64,000 nucleotides of DNA from Leptolyngbyaceae cyanobacterium clean351 (GTDB taxonomy: Bacteria; Cyanobacteriota; Cyanobacteriia; DAIDHW01): contig DAIDHW010000007.1 of assembly GCA_027451865.1 (NCBI GenBank), forward strand, positions 1 to 64,000, read 5' to 3'. The position numbers and the translations under genes are program-made. Below, one piece after another: positions 62,837-64,000 of this stretch (the stretch's first letter is position 1; every line of letters begins with the position of its first letter). A model generated the notes under the pieces. The model was not told the origin of the DNA, did not search any database, and was given only the letters and a program-made list of their open reading frames with translations.

Positions 62837-63994
62837 ATGAATCTTTCAACCCAGGCCCAAGGACAGGCCGCGGTCCAATCCGGGGACTGGCCTCAGGTAG
62901 TCCAAATCCTAGAGTTTATCTTAGATGATCCGCACCCGGACTGGGAGATGGCCCAAACTCTGGCCCTGGCCGTGCTGCAGGCGGGAGATTTTGAGCAGCG
63001 CTGGCGCCTTGAGTCCTTGTGGCCCCGGTTAGGAGCTGACTTTCAGGTCCTGCTGGGGGTGATTGGGGATGAATCTTTTCCCTGGGAAGGCCGCTGGTTT
63101 GCGGTGCGCATGTTAGCTACCTATCCCGAGGCTATCCCCTCCCTGGTTACCCTACTGCGGAGCCCCTTAGCTGAGGCGGCTATCTTTGCCCTAGGCCAAG
63201 TGGGCAGCCGGGCTATTCCCGATCTAAGTGCCTGTATCCATCAGCCAGGGTACCGCCGGCCAGTGGTGGAGGTGCTATCCCAACTCCATGACCCCCAAGT
63301 AATTGAGGTGTTGTTGCCGGTGTCCCAGGACAGGGATCCAGGGCTGCGGGGCCTGGCCCTAAAGACCTTAGCCCAGTGGGTCGACCGGCGAGTAGTCGAG
63401 TTTCTCCTCCCCGGCCTCGAACATCCAGACTCCCAGATCCGGCGCGCGGTGGTGGTAGGGTTAGGTCGACATCGGGACCCTGCCCTGGGTGCTCCCCTGG
63501 CAAGGGCCCTAGAGGATCCAGACGTTGAGGTGGCTGCCGCTGCCGCCTTGGCCCTCGGTCGTTTGGGGTCAGAATCGGCCGTCAAGGCTCTAGCCCAACG
63601 ACTTACCACAGCCCCTTTAGTAGTACAGGTACCTATTGTCCGGGCCCTGGCCTGGCTGGAGACCCCCCTAGCCCTAGATTATCTCCGTCAAGCCCTGGCC
63701 TGGGAGTCTCTGCGGCCAGAGATTGTTTCCCTCCTAGGGCGAGTGCATCAGGTCAAACCCCGAGCACGGGACATTCTCCTGGATTTGCTACAGGAAACCC
63801 TACCCGCCGCCTTGCGCCAGGAGATTGTCACATCCCTGGGCTTGCTGGGGGATAGACAAGCCGGCAGCACCCTAGAAGCTCTCCTACAGGACCCGGATTT
63901 GGGAGTGCGCATGCACGCCCAAGCAGCCCTCCGGGTACTGGACATCATCACAACTAGCCCCACAGAGCAATCCGTAATCCCCTCGGAGGTGTGA
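62837..63994 (+). CDS. HEAT-repeat protein
   Basis: A 385-residue protein made of about eight to nine HEAT/PBS-lyase-like repeats (for example EAAIFALGQVGSRAIPDLSA, IRRAVVVGLGRHRDPALGAP, VAAAAALALGRLGSESAVKA, VRMHAQAALRVL). Such proteins are scaffolds; some cyanobacterial members act as phycobilin lyases (CpcE/F), but the lyase-specific parts are not evident here. The stop overlaps the next start (TGATG). Confidence 0.82.
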   Translation: MNLSTQAQGQAAVQSGDWPQVVQILEFILDDPHPDWEMAQTLALAVLQAGDFEQRWRLESLWPRLGADFQVLLGVIGDESFPWEGRWFAVRMLATYPEAIPSLVTLLRSPLAEAAIFALGQVGSRAIPDLSACIHQPGYRRPVVEVLSQLHDPQVIEVLLPVSQDRDPGLRGLALKTLAQWVDRRVVEFLLPGLEHPDSQIRRAVVVGLGRHRDPALGAPLARALEDPDVEVAAAAALALGRLGSESAVKALAQRLTTAPLVVQVPIVRALAWLETPLALDYLRQALAWESLRPEIVSLLGRVHQVKPRARDILLDLLQETLPAALRQEIVTSLGLLGDRQAGSTLEALLQDPDLGVRMHAQAALRVLDIITTSPTEQSVIPSEV

Positions 63995-64000
63995 TGGTCG
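63994..64000 (+). CDS. Start of a further gene (cut by window end)
   Basis: ATG at 63994 overlaps the preceding stop as TGATG, with GGAGG at 63985-63989. Only two codons are present, so nothing can be said about the product. It is probably coexpressed with the HEAT-repeat gene. Confidence 0.5.

Overview
The window is a chromosomal piece of a cyanobacterium, read from its gene content: psb28 and a Psb32-like TPM protein (photosystem II assembly and repair), an adjacent flv3-flv1 pair of flavodiiron proteins, DUF3493 and DUF3611 proteins, the cyanobacterial lipid-A-disaccharide-synthase-like family, a kdp operon of the cyanobacterial type (kdpA-B-F/G-C followed by a KdpD that lacks its kinase half) and a CRISPR repeat of a kind common in cyanobacteria. 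GC content is moderate to high by eye. The HIP1 octamer GCGATCGC was seen only near 19391, whereas CCTAGG is conspicuously frequent. Genus cannot be fixed from the sequence. The first ~260 bases are of a different, very GC-rich character and look like a chimeric contig end from an unrelated bacterium.

Layout. 0.3-7.1 kb: lysA-cdaA-uppS leftward, rimI, rimO and a DEAD-box helicase rightward. 7.1-15.0 kb: potassium region, with a leftward membrane histidine kinase, a 0.7-kb intergenic stretch holding a decayed second copy of the kdp promoter and kdpA 5' end, then kdpA-kdpB-kdpF/G-kdpC, a terminator and truncated kdpD. 15.2-29.3 kb: housekeeping and transport (thioredoxin-like protein, AI-2E permease, LpxB-like protein, YvcK, MlaF and MlaD lipid-transport parts, Psb32-like protein, MacB-type ATPase, MFS exporter, gpmI, secG, a solute-binding lipoprotein and a double-ATPase ABC protein). 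29.4-41.6 kb: flv3-flv1, a methyltransferase gene with two in-frame stops, DUF429, murE, cysA, ClC, purH, a CbbY-like phosphatase and cysC.

41.8-50.7 kb is an accessory island: a tyrosine integrase and a decayed copy of its 5' end, a Roadblock/LC7-like protein, two small secreted proteins, an interrupted small gene, relic CRISPR repeats, a 25-repeat CRISPR array, a small membrane protein and a CARF-HEPN ribonuclease-like protein. No cas1, cas2, cas6, cas10 or other effector gene is in the window, so the array depends on Cas proteins encoded elsewhere or is orphaned. The array reads leftward on the minus strand: the complementary repeat ends in GAATGGAAAC, the leader-like AT-rich DNA is on the right, and the degenerate repeats are on the left.

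50.9-64.0 kb returns to core genes: a multi-spanning membrane protein overlapping a family 2 glycosyltransferase, a gyrase-type subunit A, DUF3493, a secreted beta-helix protein, a family 4 glycosyltransferase, a membrane-anchored Ser/Thr kinase, psb28-moaB, cobA-DUF3611, a HEAT-repeat protein, and the first bases of another gene.
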